Shown: piece by piece, positions 47,141-56,424 of the stretch
How positions within the stretch are numbered: the first letter of the stretch is position 1
Layout of the letters: every line of letters begins with the position of its first letter
Assembly: GCA_027482225.1 (NCBI GenBank)
Contig: JAIXWD010000011.1
Span: 22,549-86,548, forward strand
Direction: 5' to 3'
Origin: Bacteroidota bacterium
GTDB taxonomy: Bacteria; Bacteroidota; Bacteroidia; UKL13-3
Length of the DNA: 64,000 bases
The notes under the pieces: model-generated
Database searches by the model: none
What the model saw: the letters and a program-made list of their open reading frames with translations, nothing else
Told to the model about the DNA's origin: nothing
Translations under genes and position numbers: made by a program

Positions 47141-49281
47141 AAAAAATACTTATACTCTGCGCTCTCTGCGCCTCTGCGTTTAACAACTTAATCGCACAAG
47201 AAATTACATTAGAAGACATTTGGACCAAAGGAACATTTAATGCAAAAGGTGTTGCTGGTTTTAATTCAATGAATGATGGCAGATATTATACTGCACAAGA
47301 TAAGTTTGAGAATATAATTAGGTATGCTTTTAAAGATGGAAATATAGTGGATACCATCTTGCGTAAAGCAGATATAAACCTAAATGGATTTTCTTATTCG
47401 TTTAGTAGCAACGAACAAAAAATATTGCTTCAAACTAATTTCAAACAAATATATAGACACTCGTTTGCCGCTAATATTTATGTGTATGATGTAAACACTA
47501 AAAAAATAACTCAACCCATAACAGAGTTAGTTATGTTAGCCGATTTTTCTCCTGATGGAAGTAAGTTGGCTTATGTGAGAAATAACAATTTATTTGTGTT
47601 TGATTTTGCATCAAAAAAAGAAATACAAGTTACTACAGATGGCCAAACCAATAGCATTATTAATGGTGCTACCGATTGGGTTTACGAAGAAGAGTTCGCA
47701 CTTAGTAAGGGCTTTTACTGGAACAGTAACAGTACCCAGTTAGCTTATTACAGGTTTGATGAAAGTGCAGTTCGAGAATTTAACATGCCTATGTATGGTA
47801 AACTTTATCCTGAAGATAATAAATTCAAATACCCCAAAGCTGGTGAAGCAAATTCAATAATAGAAATTTATGCATACAACTTAAATTCGGGCATTAAAAC
47901 TAAAATGGATATTGGACAGGAAACCGATATTTATATTCCGCGTATACATTGGACAAAAGATGCTGGTTTACTTTGTATTCAGAGCATGAACAGGCTTCAA
48001 AATAAGTTGGAATTACTATTAGCAAACACCAACAATGGTTTAACCCAAACCATATACACCGAAGAAAACAAATCGTATATTGATGTGCCCGAAATTACCT
48101 TTTTAGCAGATGGAAAATCATTCATCATAAACAGTGAAAAAAGTGGTTGGAATCATTTGTATCACTACAACCTCAATGGAAAATTAATTAAACAAATTAC
48201 CGAAGGCAATTGGGACGTAGATCAGTTCTACGGCATCAACCCCAAAACAAAAACTATTTACATCAGTACTTCAGAATTAAATACTACAGAAAGGTATGTA
48301 TATGTTGTTGGCATTGACGGCAAAAACAAAAAACAACTCACTAAACTTAAAGGCTGGAACAGCGCAACTTTTAATGCAGATTATAGCTATTTCATGTTAA
48401 GTAACTCCAGTATAAATAAACCAAGCTATTATGCATTGTGTAATGCTTCGGGTAATGAAGTAAGGGTATTAGAAGATAATAAATTACTAATAAATAAAAT
48501 GCAACAATACCCTTTAGCTGATGCCGAAATGGTTAATTATACCAATGCTTATGGAGAAAATTTAAATGCATTTATAATTAAACCAAAGCAATTTGATGCA
48601 ACAAAAAAATATCCAGTATTGATGTATGTATATGGCGGACCTGGTCATCAATTGGCCGTTAATCGCTGGATGGGGAGTAACTACTTTTGGTATCAACTAT
48701 TGGCTGCTAAGGGTTACATCATAGTTTGTGTTGATGGAAGAGGAACAGGATTTAAAGGTGAAGCGTTTAAAAAAGTAACCTATTTACAATTGGGTAAATA
48801 CGAAATTGAAGACCAAATTTTTGTAGCCAAACAATTAGGCACACTACCTTATGTTGATGCTACTCGGATTGGTATTTGGGGTTGGAGTTTTGGCGGATAC
48901 ATGTCGAGTTTAGGTATAAGCAAAGGGGCTGAAGTATTTAAAACCGCTATTGCTGTTGCTCCTGTAACTAACTGGAGGTATTACGATAATATTTACACCG
49001 AACGTTTCATGCGCACACCGAAAGAAAACGGAACCAATTATGATGACAATTCACCGATTAACCACGTTGAAAAAATAAAAGGTAATTATTTAATCATTCA
49101 TGGTACAGCCGATGACAATGTACATTTTCAAAATGCAGTAGAAATGGTAAATGCCATGATTAACAAAGGCGTGAAATTCGACAGTGAATTTTACCCCAAC
49201 AAGAACCACGGTATTGGAGGTGCCAAAACCCGTTTACATTTATACGAGCGTATGACACGTTACATTTTAGAGAAACTATAA
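47137..49281 (+). CDS. Dipeptidyl-peptidase IV (S9 family)
   Basis: 714-residue exported serine peptidase that removes X-Pro/X-Ala dipeptides. The signal peptide is MKKILILCALCASAFNNLIA; its core LCALCASAF is encoded by the right inverted repeat of the GxxExxY unit. The N-terminal eight-bladed propeller (about 40-460) has the conserved EEEFALSKGFYWNSN segment with the Glu pair that holds the substrate N-terminus. The hydrolase domain has YVYGGPGHQ (about 500), the nucleophile in GIWGWSFGGYMSS (Ser near 590), catalytic Asp in HGTADDNVH (about 660) and His in PNKNHGIGG (about 697). It probably supplies peptides for the two POT transporters that follow. Confidence 0.95.
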   Translation: MKKILILCALCASAFNNLIAQEITLEDIWTKGTFNAKGVAGFNSMNDGRYYTAQDKFENIIRYAFKDGNIVDTILRKADINLNGFSYSFSSNEQKILLQTNFKQIYRHSFAANIYVYDVNTKKITQPITELVMLADFSPDGSKLAYVRNNNLFVFDFASKKEIQVTTDGQTNSIINGATDWVYEEEFALSKGFYWNSNSTQLAYYRFDESAVREFNMPMYGKLYPEDNKFKYPKAGEANSIIEIYAYNLNSGIKTKMDIGQETDIYIPRIHWTKDAGLLCIQSMNRLQNKLELLLANTNNGLTQTIYTEENKSYIDVPEITFLADGKSFIINSEKSGWNHLYHYNLNGKLIKQITEGNWDVDQFYGINPKTKTIYISTSELNTTERYVYVVGIDGKNKKQLTKLKGWNSATFNADYSYFMLSNSSINKPSYYALCNASGNEVRVLEDNKLLINKMQQYPLADAEMVNYTNAYGENLNAFIIKPKQFDATKKYPVLMYVYGGPGHQLAVNRWMGSNYFWYQLLAAKGYIIVCVDGRGTGFKGEAFKKVTYLQLGKYEIEDQIFVAKQLGTLPYVDATRIGIWGWSFGGYMSSLGISKGAEVFKTAIAVAPVTNWRYYDNIYTERFMRTPKENGTNYDDNSPINHVEKIKGNYLIIHGTADDNVHFQNAVEMVNAMINKGVKFDSEFYPNKNHGIGGAKTRLHLYERMTRYILEKL
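47155..47180. repeat. Right inverted repeat of the GxxExxY unit, inside DPP-IV signal peptide
   Basis: Reads CTCTGCGCTCTCTGCGCCTCTGCGTT, that is the left repeat reversed (26 bases; 17 of them exact). It covers DPP-IV codons 7-15. Confidence 0.8.
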
Positions 49282-49391
49282 TGAACCCCAAGCTTAAACC
49301 ATACTTAGATTTTTTATTTGTGATAGCCACACTTTTTGGTACCATCATACTATTATATTTTATCATGCTTGGGTTAACACTATTAAACTGA
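49281..49391 (+). CDS. Small single-helix membrane protein coupled to DPP-IV gene
   Basis: A 36-residue open frame whose ATG overlaps the DPP-IV stop by one base (TAATG). The start MNPKLKPYLDF is followed by one hydrophobic segment (LFVIATLFGTIILLYFIMLG), as in small bitopic inner-membrane proteins. No homologue is recognised. The tight coupling and clean N-terminal basic/C-terminal hydrophobic layout support a real gene, but the size makes it uncertain. Confidence 0.5.
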   Translation: MNPKLKPYLDFLFVIATLFGTIILLYFIMLGLTLLN

Positions 49392-49443
49392 GTTTGCATA
49401 AATCAACCATAATTTTATATTGCATCTTTATAATACTTAAAAA

Positions 49444-50823
49444 ATGAGTCAATCAAATACAGGACATCCAAAAGGTTTATACCTTTTATTTGCTACAGAA
49501 ATGTGGGAACGTTTCAGCTATTACGGTATGCGTGGTTTGCTTACCCTATACCTAACAAAAGCTACAATTGAAGGTGGTTTAGGTTTTGATGATGCCAATG
49601 CAGGTTTATTGTACGGTATATACACCGGTTTAGTATACTTAACACCAATTTTTGGTGGATGGTTAGCAGATAACTATATGGGTCAGAGAAAATCTATTAC
49701 CATTGGTGGTATTATGATGGCTTTAGGACAGTTCAGTTTGTTCTTCTCTTCAGCCAATGCACTTATGCCATTTTATTTAGGTTTGATTTTATTAATTATT
49801 GGCAATGGTTTCTTTAAGCCCAATATTTCTACCATAGTTGGTCAGTTGTACCCAGCTGGCGATAACCGCAAAGATTCTGCATTTACCATTTTTTATATGG
49901 GTATAAATTTGGGAGCATTTTTAGCCCCATTGGTTTGCGGATTTTTAGCTGAAGACTTTTTTGCAGTAAAAGATACAGCAGGTAACGTTACCTCCTATGG
50001 GTTTAACTATGGTTTCTTAGCTGCCGGTATCGGTATGGTTTTGGGTCAATTAATGTTTAACTTAATGGGTCAAAAATATTTGGGTGATTTAGGGAAAGAA
50101 CCTGGAGCCAAAGTATTGAAAGCGAAAGCTGCTGCAGAAGGAACTGTTGACCCTCCAATGACCAAAGAAGAAAAGGATCGGTTACGTGTAATCGTAATAA
50201 TGATGTTGTTTAATATTTTCTTTTGGGCAGGTTTTGAGCAGGCTGGTAGTTCAATTTCGTTGTATACCGATAGATTTATCGATCGTGGAATTGGAGACTG
50301 GACTGTTCCTACATCATGGTTCCAATCGGTTAATCCATTGTTTATTGTATTGTTAGGTCCTGTTTTCACAATTCTTTGGACATGGTTAGGTAAGCGTGGT
50401 AAAGAGCCAAATACCATTATTAAAATGGCTTTAGGTATGATATTATTGGGTGTTGGTTTCTTTTTAATGATTGGTGCAGCATTAGAGCGTGGTGGCGATG
50501 TGGCAGATACCGCTGTTAAAGCAAATATCATGTGGTTAATTGGAACATACTTAATTCATACTATGGGCGAACTTTGTTTATCACCTGTTGGTTTATCAAT
50601 GGTTACTAAATTAGCCCCAATTCGTTTGGGTTCGTTAATGATGGGTGTTTGGTTCTTAAGTAGTTTTATTGCCAACTTCCTTTCGGGTTATTTGGTACAA
50701 TTCTTTGCTACAATGGGCGCATTAACCATTTTTGCCATCATTTCGGCTGTTGTAATTGGCCTGGGTATGATTGTGTTGATTATTTCAAACCAACTGAAAA
50801 AAATGATGCACGGTGTACAATAA
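49444..50823 (+). CDS. Proton-dependent oligopeptide transporter (POT/PTR2 family)
   Basis: 459-residue multi-pass inner-membrane symporter of the MFS POT family, importing di-/tripeptides with protons. The signature E-x-x-E-R-F-x-Y-Y is in TEMWERFSYYGMRGLL (residues about 18-33); PTR2 loop GGWLADNYMGQRKSI (about 76-90), GNGFFKPNISTIVGQLY (about 120-136) and the C-terminal GELCLSPVGLSMVTKLAP (about 378-395) are present. A charged cytoplasmic loop around 230-250 divides two sets of helices. It follows DPP-IV on the same strand, which fits peptide uptake after extracellular hydrolysis. Confidence 0.95.
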   Translation: MSQSNTGHPKGLYLLFATEMWERFSYYGMRGLLTLYLTKATIEGGLGFDDANAGLLYGIYTGLVYLTPIFGGWLADNYMGQRKSITIGGIMMALGQFSLFFSSANALMPFYLGLILLIIGNGFFKPNISTIVGQLYPAGDNRKDSAFTIFYMGINLGAFLAPLVCGFLAEDFFAVKDTAGNVTSYGFNYGFLAAGIGMVLGQLMFNLMGQKYLGDLGKEPGAKVLKAKAAAEGTVDPPMTKEEKDRLRVIVIMMLFNIFFWAGFEQAGSSISLYTDRFIDRGIGDWTVPTSWFQSVNPLFIVLLGPVFTILWTWLGKRGKEPNTIIKMALGMILLGVGFFLMIGAALERGGDVADTAVKANIMWLIGTYLIHTMGELCLSPVGLSMVTKLAPIRLGSLMMGVWFLSSFIANFLSGYLVQFFATMGALTIFAIISAVVIGLGMIVLIISNQLKKMMHGVQ

Positions 50824-50845
50824 CTAAACGTTTTTTTATATGGTG

Positions 50846-50879
50846 GAGAGGCTGTCTCAAAAAGACAGCCTCTTTTTTT
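50846..50879 (+). terminator. Rho-independent terminator
   Basis: Stem GAGAGGCTGTCT / AGACAGCCTC with a small loop and seven Ts, 23 bp after the first POT gene. The remaining 50880-51052 is an AT-rich promoter region for the second. Confidence 0.92.
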
Positions 50880-51052
50880 GTGCCAAAGCGAAATTCAAAT
50901 GACCTGTATTTAGTAATCCAAATATTGCTATTCTATATAATACATTTCCTTAATTGTCATTTAATTTATGAGTATTTTATATTTACTCGAAAATATTCTG
51001 GATGAACATGCTTTCATATTTGATATTCGAAATTTCCATTATATTAGCACCC

Positions 51053-52699
51053 ATGTCAGCAACAAATACAAGCAAACATCCAAAGGGATTACCTTTTTTG
51101 TTCTTTACAGAAATGTGGGAACGCTTCGGGTATTATTTAATGTTAGGTATCTTCTTTTTATACATGACTGACATTGACAAAGGTGGTTTGGCACTTGAGA
51201 AAAAAGAAGCCTCAGATATTTTTGGAACATACATTGCATTGGTTTTTATTACTCCGTTTGTTGGTGGTTTATTAGCTGATCGGGTATTGGGGTATCGACT
51301 ATCCATTTCGCTTGGAGGTATACTTATGGGATTAGGCTACATGTGCTTGGCTATTCCAGGCGAAACTACATTCTACATAGCTTTAGGATTAATGATTATT
51401 GGTAATGGTTTTTTTAAACCCAATATCTCTACCCTACTAGGTAATTTATACAACGAACCTCAGTACAAATCAAATAAAGATGCTGGGTACAATATCTTTT
51501 ACATGGGTATTAACATTGGTGCATTTATTTGTAACTTTTTTGCTGCTTACTTGCGCAATAATTTTGGTTGGGGTTATGCATTTTTTGCCGCAGGAGTTGG
51601 TATGTTCATAGGTATTATAATTTTTTGGTCGGGTAATAAACATTACAAACATGTAGATGTTATGAAACCAACCCAACCGGAGGATATGAGTGTTGGAAAA
51701 ATATTAGGAGTGGTATTGTTACCTGCAATTATTGCGGGTATTTTAGGCTGGTTTATTCCTGGGAATATTTTTGGAAGTGATAGTACTGATGCATTTATTT
51801 TCGGTGCAATTCCTATCGTGTTATTCTACATTTCATTGTTGGTTAGAAGCAGTGAAGAAGACCGTAGACCAATTTCTGCTTTGCTGGCCATCATGGGTGT
51901 GGTTATCATTTTTTGGGCTATTTTCAAACAAAACGGAACTGCGCTTACCACTTGGGCTGAGAGTTATACCAACCGCGAACTACCCGCACAAGTAGTTCCA
52001 ACGGCAAAGGCATTAGGAATGGTTCAAACCGTGCCTTACAGCAAAGATTCGGTAGTAAAAATCGATAACCAATTCAGACCCATGAAAGATGCAAATGGAA
52101 AGTCGATTAAAGTGATTGACTATCCGCATTATTATAAAAATTTACAAACCGAAAAGTTTCCTGAAGAAGGAGAAAGTACACAACTTATTTCAACCGAACT
52201 GTTTCAATCCATCAACCCATTTTTTGTTGTATTATTAACACCTGTAGTGGTTGGATTTTTTGCATGGAGTAGAAGAAAAGGTATTGAACCAAGCACCCCT
52301 GGCAAAATTTTTTGGGGACTTATCATAACCGCATTATCTACAACAGTGATGATTGCTGCTGTAACAGTTGGTATGAATGGTGCCGAAAAAGTATCTGCTT
52401 GGTGGTTAATTGGAACCTATGGTGTTATTACAGTTGGCGAATTATGTTTAAGTCCAATGGGGCTTTCATTGGTTTCCAAATTGGCTCCCCCACGTTTAAC
52501 TGCTTTAATGATGGGTGGTTGGATGTTGAGCACTTCCATAGGCAATAAATTAAGTGGTGTATTGGCATCCTTGTGGGACACCTACGAAGACAAATCATAC
52601 TTCTTTGTTGTAAATTGTTTAATAGTGATGGTAGCGGCTTTAGGTATTTTTATGATGCTAAAGTGGTTGAGCAAAATAATTGAAGAGCATGGTGGTTAA
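51053..52699 (+). CDS. Second POT family peptide transporter
   Basis: 548 residues from the ATG at 51053, chosen because SATNTSKHPKGLPFLFFTEMWERFGYY lines up with the start of the first transporter; a further 17 codons upstream are open but unlike a POT N-terminus. ExxERFxYY, GGLLADRVLGYRLS, GNGFFKPNISTLLGNLY and GELCLSPMGLSLVSKLAP are all present. It has a longer central loop (about 310-380), with SVVKIDNQFRPMKDANGKS, absent from its neighbour, which is typical of the larger POT subtype in Bacteroidota. It is a paralogue of the preceding gene and has a separate promoter, so probably different peptide preference or expression. Confidence 0.94.
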   Translation: MSATNTSKHPKGLPFLFFTEMWERFGYYLMLGIFFLYMTDIDKGGLALEKKEASDIFGTYIALVFITPFVGGLLADRVLGYRLSISLGGILMGLGYMCLAIPGETTFYIALGLMIIGNGFFKPNISTLLGNLYNEPQYKSNKDAGYNIFYMGINIGAFICNFFAAYLRNNFGWGYAFFAAGVGMFIGIIIFWSGNKHYKHVDVMKPTQPEDMSVGKILGVVLLPAIIAGILGWFIPGNIFGSDSTDAFIFGAIPIVLFYISLLVRSSEEDRRPISALLAIMGVVIIFWAIFKQNGTALTTWAESYTNRELPAQVVPTAKALGMVQTVPYSKDSVVKIDNQFRPMKDANGKSIKVIDYPHYYKNLQTEKFPEEGESTQLISTELFQSINPFFVVLLTPVVVGFFAWSRRKGIEPSTPGKIFWGLIITALSTTVMIAAVTVGMNGAEKVSAWWLIGTYGVITVGELCLSPMGLSLVSKLAPPRLTALMMGGWMLSTSIGNKLSGVLASLWDTYEDKSYFFVVNCLIVMVAALGIFMMLKWLSKIIEEHGG

Positions 52700-52940
52700 A
52701 ATTTAGGGGCTTTAAAATACTGCTTAAATTTATCACTTAACGTTTTTACCTTTTTGCTTGTTACGGTTTTCATTAGGCATACCCGTTTAACTTTAAATGG
52801 GTTCATACAGCACACTGAATTTTGTTTGTTACCTACCGAGTAAAATATACTTTCAAGTTAACTTTTGAAATTTCGAACATGGTTGTTTTAAGATAAGCTG
52901 GCCCCTTTTTGCTAAAGCGCCTTGGTAGTTTCCATGGGTC

Positions 52941-53069
52941 TGACACTTGTTGAGCGTACTGACCCATTAGAGACCCTTGAATCTTACGCTTGTTAAGCGT
53001 GCTGACTTGTATGATATTCAAGGGCATGACACTTGAAAAGCCTGCTAACCCGTTTGATATTTACTTCCT
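52941..53069. repeat. Three 43-bp tandem modules with hairpins
   Basis: Related cores start at 52941 (TGACACTTGTTGAGCGTACT), 52984 (TTACGCTTGTTAAGCGTGCT) and 53027 (TGACACTTGAAAAGCCTGCT), exactly 43 bp apart, each followed by GAC/AAC and pyrimidines. Module one is enclosed by ATGGGTC / GACCCAT, and module two contains ACGCTT-GTT-AAGCGT and is enclosed by CCCTTGAAT / ATTCAAGGG. Spacing and symmetry suggest protein-binding sites or a folded RNA ahead of the operon. Confidence 0.65.
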
Positions 53070-53089
53070 TTTTTAACAAAAAAAGGCCG

Positions 53090-53097
53090 TATATTCG
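53090..53097 (+). promoter_or_regulatory. Candidate -7 element (TATATTCG) of the polysaccharide operon
   Basis: TATATTCGCAC lies 17 bases before the GTG start of the export-protein gene. If it is the -7 box, the tandem 43-bp modules lie upstream of the transcript and would be operator sites. Confidence 0.45.
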
Positions 53098-53114
53098 CAC
53101 AAATTTGAATCATT

Positions 53115-53927
53115 GTGCTAAAACCAATTAAGACCTATACCAACCAAATCGTATTCATGCTTGCTATACTTGTTTTAGCAAGTTGCTCTTATAAACGTAA
53201 AAACGTATTATTTAAAACACCAAAAAAAATAAAAACCAAGGAGGTCGTATACATATACAGCCCAGATAGCAACAAAGCGAAAAATTACGATAACTACCGC
53301 CACCGCATTAAACCGGGAGACCGCATACTAGTTAACTTTTTAAATAATTATGACATTGGTAGCGCAGCAGGACAAAGTGCTACTTCTACCGCCAACATGC
53401 AGGGTAGTGCAGAGCGTGGCTATTTGGTTAATTACGACAGCACCATCACCTTACCTTTAATTGGACGCACCAATATTGTGGGCCTTACCCGATTAGAAGC
53501 AGCCAAACGCCTAGAACAAGAATATGGTAAATTTGTAATTAATCCCATCATTGAGGTGAATATAGCCAGCTTATCAGTTACAGTGTTGGGAGAGGTTGGT
53601 ACTCCGGGTAAAATTTTGTTAGATAAAGAAAATACCACATTAGTAGATGTGATTGCATTAAGTGGTGGAATAGGAGATGTAGGTAGAAAAAATAAAATAA
53701 AAATTATACGAGGGAAGGAAGTTATTATGGTGGATTTAAGGGACATTACAGCGCTTAATAGCAATGCCATTAAAATACAAGACGGAGATATTATATATGT
53801 TCAACCTTATGGATTTAAAGCACAAACGGAGGCATTAACGTCAATTCAGTCAGCCACTTTTGTTATCCTTACCATAAGTCAGCTTACCATTTTAACCATA
53901 CAGATTATCAACTTTGCCAACCAGTAA
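53115..53927 (+). CDS. Polysaccharide export outer-membrane lipoprotein (Wza type)
   Basis: 270-residue lipoprotein forming the periplasmic/outer-membrane exit for exopolysaccharide. GTG start at 53115 gives a complete lipoprotein signal with Cys24 (lipobox VLASC); the later ATG at 53157 would remove the positive n-region. Poly_export domain about 60-155 (HRIKPGDRILVNFLNN, YLVNYDSTITLPLIGR, VEVNIASLSVTVLGEV-like ending) and SLBB domain about 155-235 (GEVGTPGKILLDKENTTLVDVIALSGG, VDLRDI). A C-terminal hydrophobic helix (ATFVILTISQLTILTIQII, about 248-266) may span the outer membrane. It is the first gene of the operon, two bases from wzc. Confidence 0.93.
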   Translation: MLKPIKTYTNQIVFMLAILVLASCSYKRKNVLFKTPKKIKTKEVVYIYSPDSNKAKNYDNYRHRIKPGDRILVNFLNNYDIGSAAGQSATSTANMQGSAERGYLVNYDSTITLPLIGRTNIVGLTRLEAAKRLEQEYGKFVINPIIEVNIASLSVTVLGEVGTPGKILLDKENTTLVDVIALSGGIGDVGRKNKIKIIRGKEVIMVDLRDITALNSNAIKIQDGDIIYVQPYGFKAQTEALTSIQSATFVILTISQLTILTIQIINFANQ

Positions 53928-53929
53928 AC

Positions 53930-56419
53930 ATGACCGAACAAGACCAAATTAAACTGTATAAAGACCAAATAGAACGCACCATAGATATCAATCGGGTGGT
54001 TTCTGTGGTGCTAAAAAGGTGGTATGTGATACTTATATGTATAGCTGTTGCGCTAACCGTGGCCTATATTCAACTGCGTTATACCAAGCCTTTATATACA
54101 GCCTCTTTACAAATAAAAGTAGAAGACGATAAAGGCAACCAAGTGGGCGATTTATTCCGTTATGGTCGTATCAGTGGACGAATTGAAAATCAGCTTAAAA
54201 CAGAATCCAAAATATTTAAATCAACCTCCTTAGGTCTTCAAACCTTTAAAAGATTAGGGTACAACATTTCCTATTTTCAAAAAGGACAATTTGTTACCTC
54301 CGAATTATACCCTTTCCCTTATTTTAAAATTATCCCTTTGTACCTAGATTCTGTAGATTATGGAACTTCCTACACCATTAAATTTACCAATGAACGAACA
54401 TTTGTAATAAATAGGGGTAGCCAACAACTGGTCAAATCCCTAAATCCCAAAGACAGCATTGTATTGGGTTCAAGTATTTTTAAACTGGAAACCAATCCCA
54501 ACCGCATACAAGGGATGCTCAACAATGAAATCACCTTCCGTATTAACCACCCATATTACGAAGCCATGGCCATTGGTAACAGTGTGGACGTTGAATTAGA
54601 AAAAGGAGCCAGTATTTTACAATTGTCTTATGTATCTGACATTCCTGCCAAAGCCGCTGATTTCATTAATGCCACAGCCAAAACATACATTCAAGAAAGT
54701 ATCAATTCCCGTTCTCAAGCGGCCGATCAAACCATTTCGTTTATTGATGGTTTGATTACAGATTTAGCCAGTCAAGTGAATAATGCACAACAAAACATTA
54801 CCGATTTTCAAACCGCAAACTCAGGGGTTGAATTAAGCGAGATTGGTAAAGCAGAATTCAATAAACTTACCGACTTAGAAACTCAAAAAAACATGTTGTT
54901 GCTCAAGAAAAAAATCATGAGCAAGCTGGGAGATCAAATTAACACAGCCAAAGATAGGGCCCTCGAATTGGTGCTGCTTGACCCGGAAGATGCCCAAGAC
55001 CTCCCTGGCATGTTACAATTGCTAAATGGACTGATTTTAGATCGAATGTCTTTAAACTTAAAAAACCTACCTACAAGCCCGGTAATGTTAGAAAATGAGA
55101 AAAAAATAAAAGAGGTAAAACAAGCTTTAATACGGGCCTTATTATCAGCACAACAAAAGATAGATGATAGAATTGCATACAATGAAAAACTCATACTGCA
55201 AGCCTCATCCAAATTATCGACATTACCCCAAAAACAACAAGCTTTATTAAACTTAGAACGTAACTTTAAAGTAAACGAAAAAATATACGGCTACCTGATG
55301 GAAAAAAAACTCGAGACACGTATCAGTAAATCATCCATTTTAGCCAACGCAATCATCATAGATGAAGCCATTGCACCGTCCTCACCATTTTATCCAGTTG
55401 CTAATAGAATTTATGCCATAGCCTTTATGATTGGCCTATCAGTTAGCATGGCAATCATCTTCTTATCCCGTTTAATATACAACCGTATACCCGACAAAGA
55501 AACCATAGAATCATTAAGTCAAACGCCTGTTATTGGTGTAATTAAAAAGTTAGAAAATGAAGAAATGGACGAAAATTATGAGTTGTATGTCATGAAAAGT
55601 CCTAAATCTATTTTTAGCGAATCCATCAGGGGTATACGTACCAATGTTAATTTTATCCTCAAAGGAGATAACCATAAAGTGGTTTGCGTAACCTCTTCGG
55701 TAAGTGGAGAAGGTAAAACTTTTTCTACCGTTAATTTAGCTGCATCCTTAACCTTATTAGGACATAAAGTATTGATAGTTGGTTGCGATTTACGCAGGCC
55801 TAAAATTCACCTCACCTTCCGCAACATGACCAACGACATTGGGTTAACTACCTACTTAATTGGCAAACACGAACTGAATGACATCATTCAAGAATCGGAA
55901 TTTGAAAATTTAGATGTAATCACGGCAGGGCCTACACCTCCCAATCCTTCTGAATTGTTGCATTCAACAAAAATGGATGAGTTGGTAGGTATACTGAAAA
56001 AGAAATACGACTATGTATTTTTCGATACGGCACCTGTTGGTTTGGTTTCTGATTCCTTTGCGTTATTGAGTAAAGCAGATATTAATTTATTTATTATCCG
56101 CGCTCAATATTCTAGACGTGATTTTGCCATGATACCAGATAGATTGCAACAAGACAACCAAATTCCTAATATGTATATTGTTCTAAATTCTTACGACAGC
56201 AATTCTGCATTTTATGGCTCTATATATAAATCGGCTTACGGTGGGTATTACGGTGGTGGAGGCTATTATTATTATGGTGGCTACTATAACAACAACAGTT
56301 ACTATAACCGCAAGTACTATAGCCAATATTACAACGGGTATTATAGTGATGAGGCTTCACCAAGAAATTGGTGGCAGAAATTAACTGGAACCAATAAGCG
56401 TAAAAAGAAAAAAGCATAA
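53930..56419 (+). CDS. Polysaccharide co-polymerase / tyrosine autokinase (Wzc type)
   Basis: 829-residue inner-membrane protein controlling polysaccharide chain length and export. Wzz domain with TM helix ([17 protein letters not shown], about 31-47), periplasmic coiled coils (about 260-470), GNVR-like segment, second TM ([19 protein letters not shown], about 490-510), then a BY-kinase domain: Walker [20 protein letters not shown] (about 588-606), Walker A' [11 protein letters not shown] (about 616-626) and Walker [11 protein letters not shown] (about 694-703). Residues about 762-805 contain 19 tyrosines in 44 positions with Gly and Asn, the autophosphorylation cluster, followed by a basic tail (KRKKKKA). 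No separate phosphatase gene (Wzb) is in the window. Confidence 0.95.
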   Translation: MTEQDQIKLYKDQIERTIDINRVVSVVLKRWYVILICIAVALTVAYIQLRYTKPLYTASLQIKVEDDKGNQVGDLFRYGRISGRIENQLKTESKIFKSTSLGLQTFKRLGYNISYFQKGQFVTSELYPFPYFKIIPLYLDSVDYGTSYTIKFTNERTFVINRGSQQLVKSLNPKDSIVLGSSIFKLETNPNRIQGMLNNEITFRINHPYYEAMAIGNSVDVELEKGASILQLSYVSDIPAKAADFINATAKTYIQESINSRSQAADQTISFIDGLITDLASQVNNAQQNITDFQTANSGVELSEIGKAEFNKLTDLETQKNMLLLKKKIMSKLGDQINTAKDRALELVLLDPEDAQDLPGMLQLLNGLILDRMSLNLKNLPTSPVMLENEKKIKEVKQALIRALLSAQQKIDDRIAYNEKLILQASSKLSTLPQKQQALLNLERNFKVNEKIYGYLMEKKLETRISKSSILANAIIIDEAIAPSSPFYPVANRIYAIAFMIGLSVSMAIIFLSRLIYNRIPDKETIESLSQTPVIGVIKKLENEEMDENYELYVMKSPKSIFSESIRGIRTNVNFILKGDNHKVVCVTSSVSGEGKTFSTVNLAASLTLLGHKVLIVGCDLRRPKIHLTFRNMTNDIGLTTYLIGKHELNDIIQESEFENLDVITAGPTPPNPSELLHSTKMDELVGILKKKYDYVFFDTAPVGLVSDSFALLSKADINLFIIRAQYSRRDFAMIPDRLQQDNQIPNMYIVLNSYDSNSAFYGSIYKSAYGGYYGGGGYYYYGGYYNNNSYYNRKYYSQYYNGYYSDEASPRNWWQKLTGTNKRKKKKA

Positions 56420-56424
56420 GCCCT

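Larger units (their letters stand above)
46705..47180 (+). mobile_element. GxxExxY nuclease gene bracketed by inverted repeats
   Basis: A 476-bp unit: left repeat 46705-46730, the GxxExxY gene, right repeat 47155-47180. The 17-bp core AACGCAGAGGCGCAGAG on the left is exactly the reverse complement of 47164-47180. The match continues for nine more bases with three differences. The unit sits between the divergent GlcD-type gene and DPP-IV, overlapping the latter's coding start. It has no transposase. Calling it a mobile or mobilised element is inference from the flanking inverted repeats and a third solo repeat near 24.9 kb. Confidence 0.55.
52700..53114. other. Regulatory region of the polysaccharide operon
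   Basis: 415 bp without a gene. The first 200 bp show nothing notable. The rest holds three 43-bp tandem modules (52941-53069) and a TATATTCG promoter-like element at 53090. Confidence 0.6.

Noticed and set aside
46705..47180. Toxin-antitoxin or restriction module
   Set aside because: The GxxExxY gene is single, with no partner gene, methylase or antitoxin beside it.
47037..47228. Minus-strand open frame across the GxxExxY/DPP-IV junction
   Set aside because: It is a mirror of two well-supported genes and has no family features.
52941..53069. CRISPR array
   Set aside because: Only three units, cores too diverged, inner dyads and no cas genes nearby. Regular 43-bp spacing fits operator or leader modules better.
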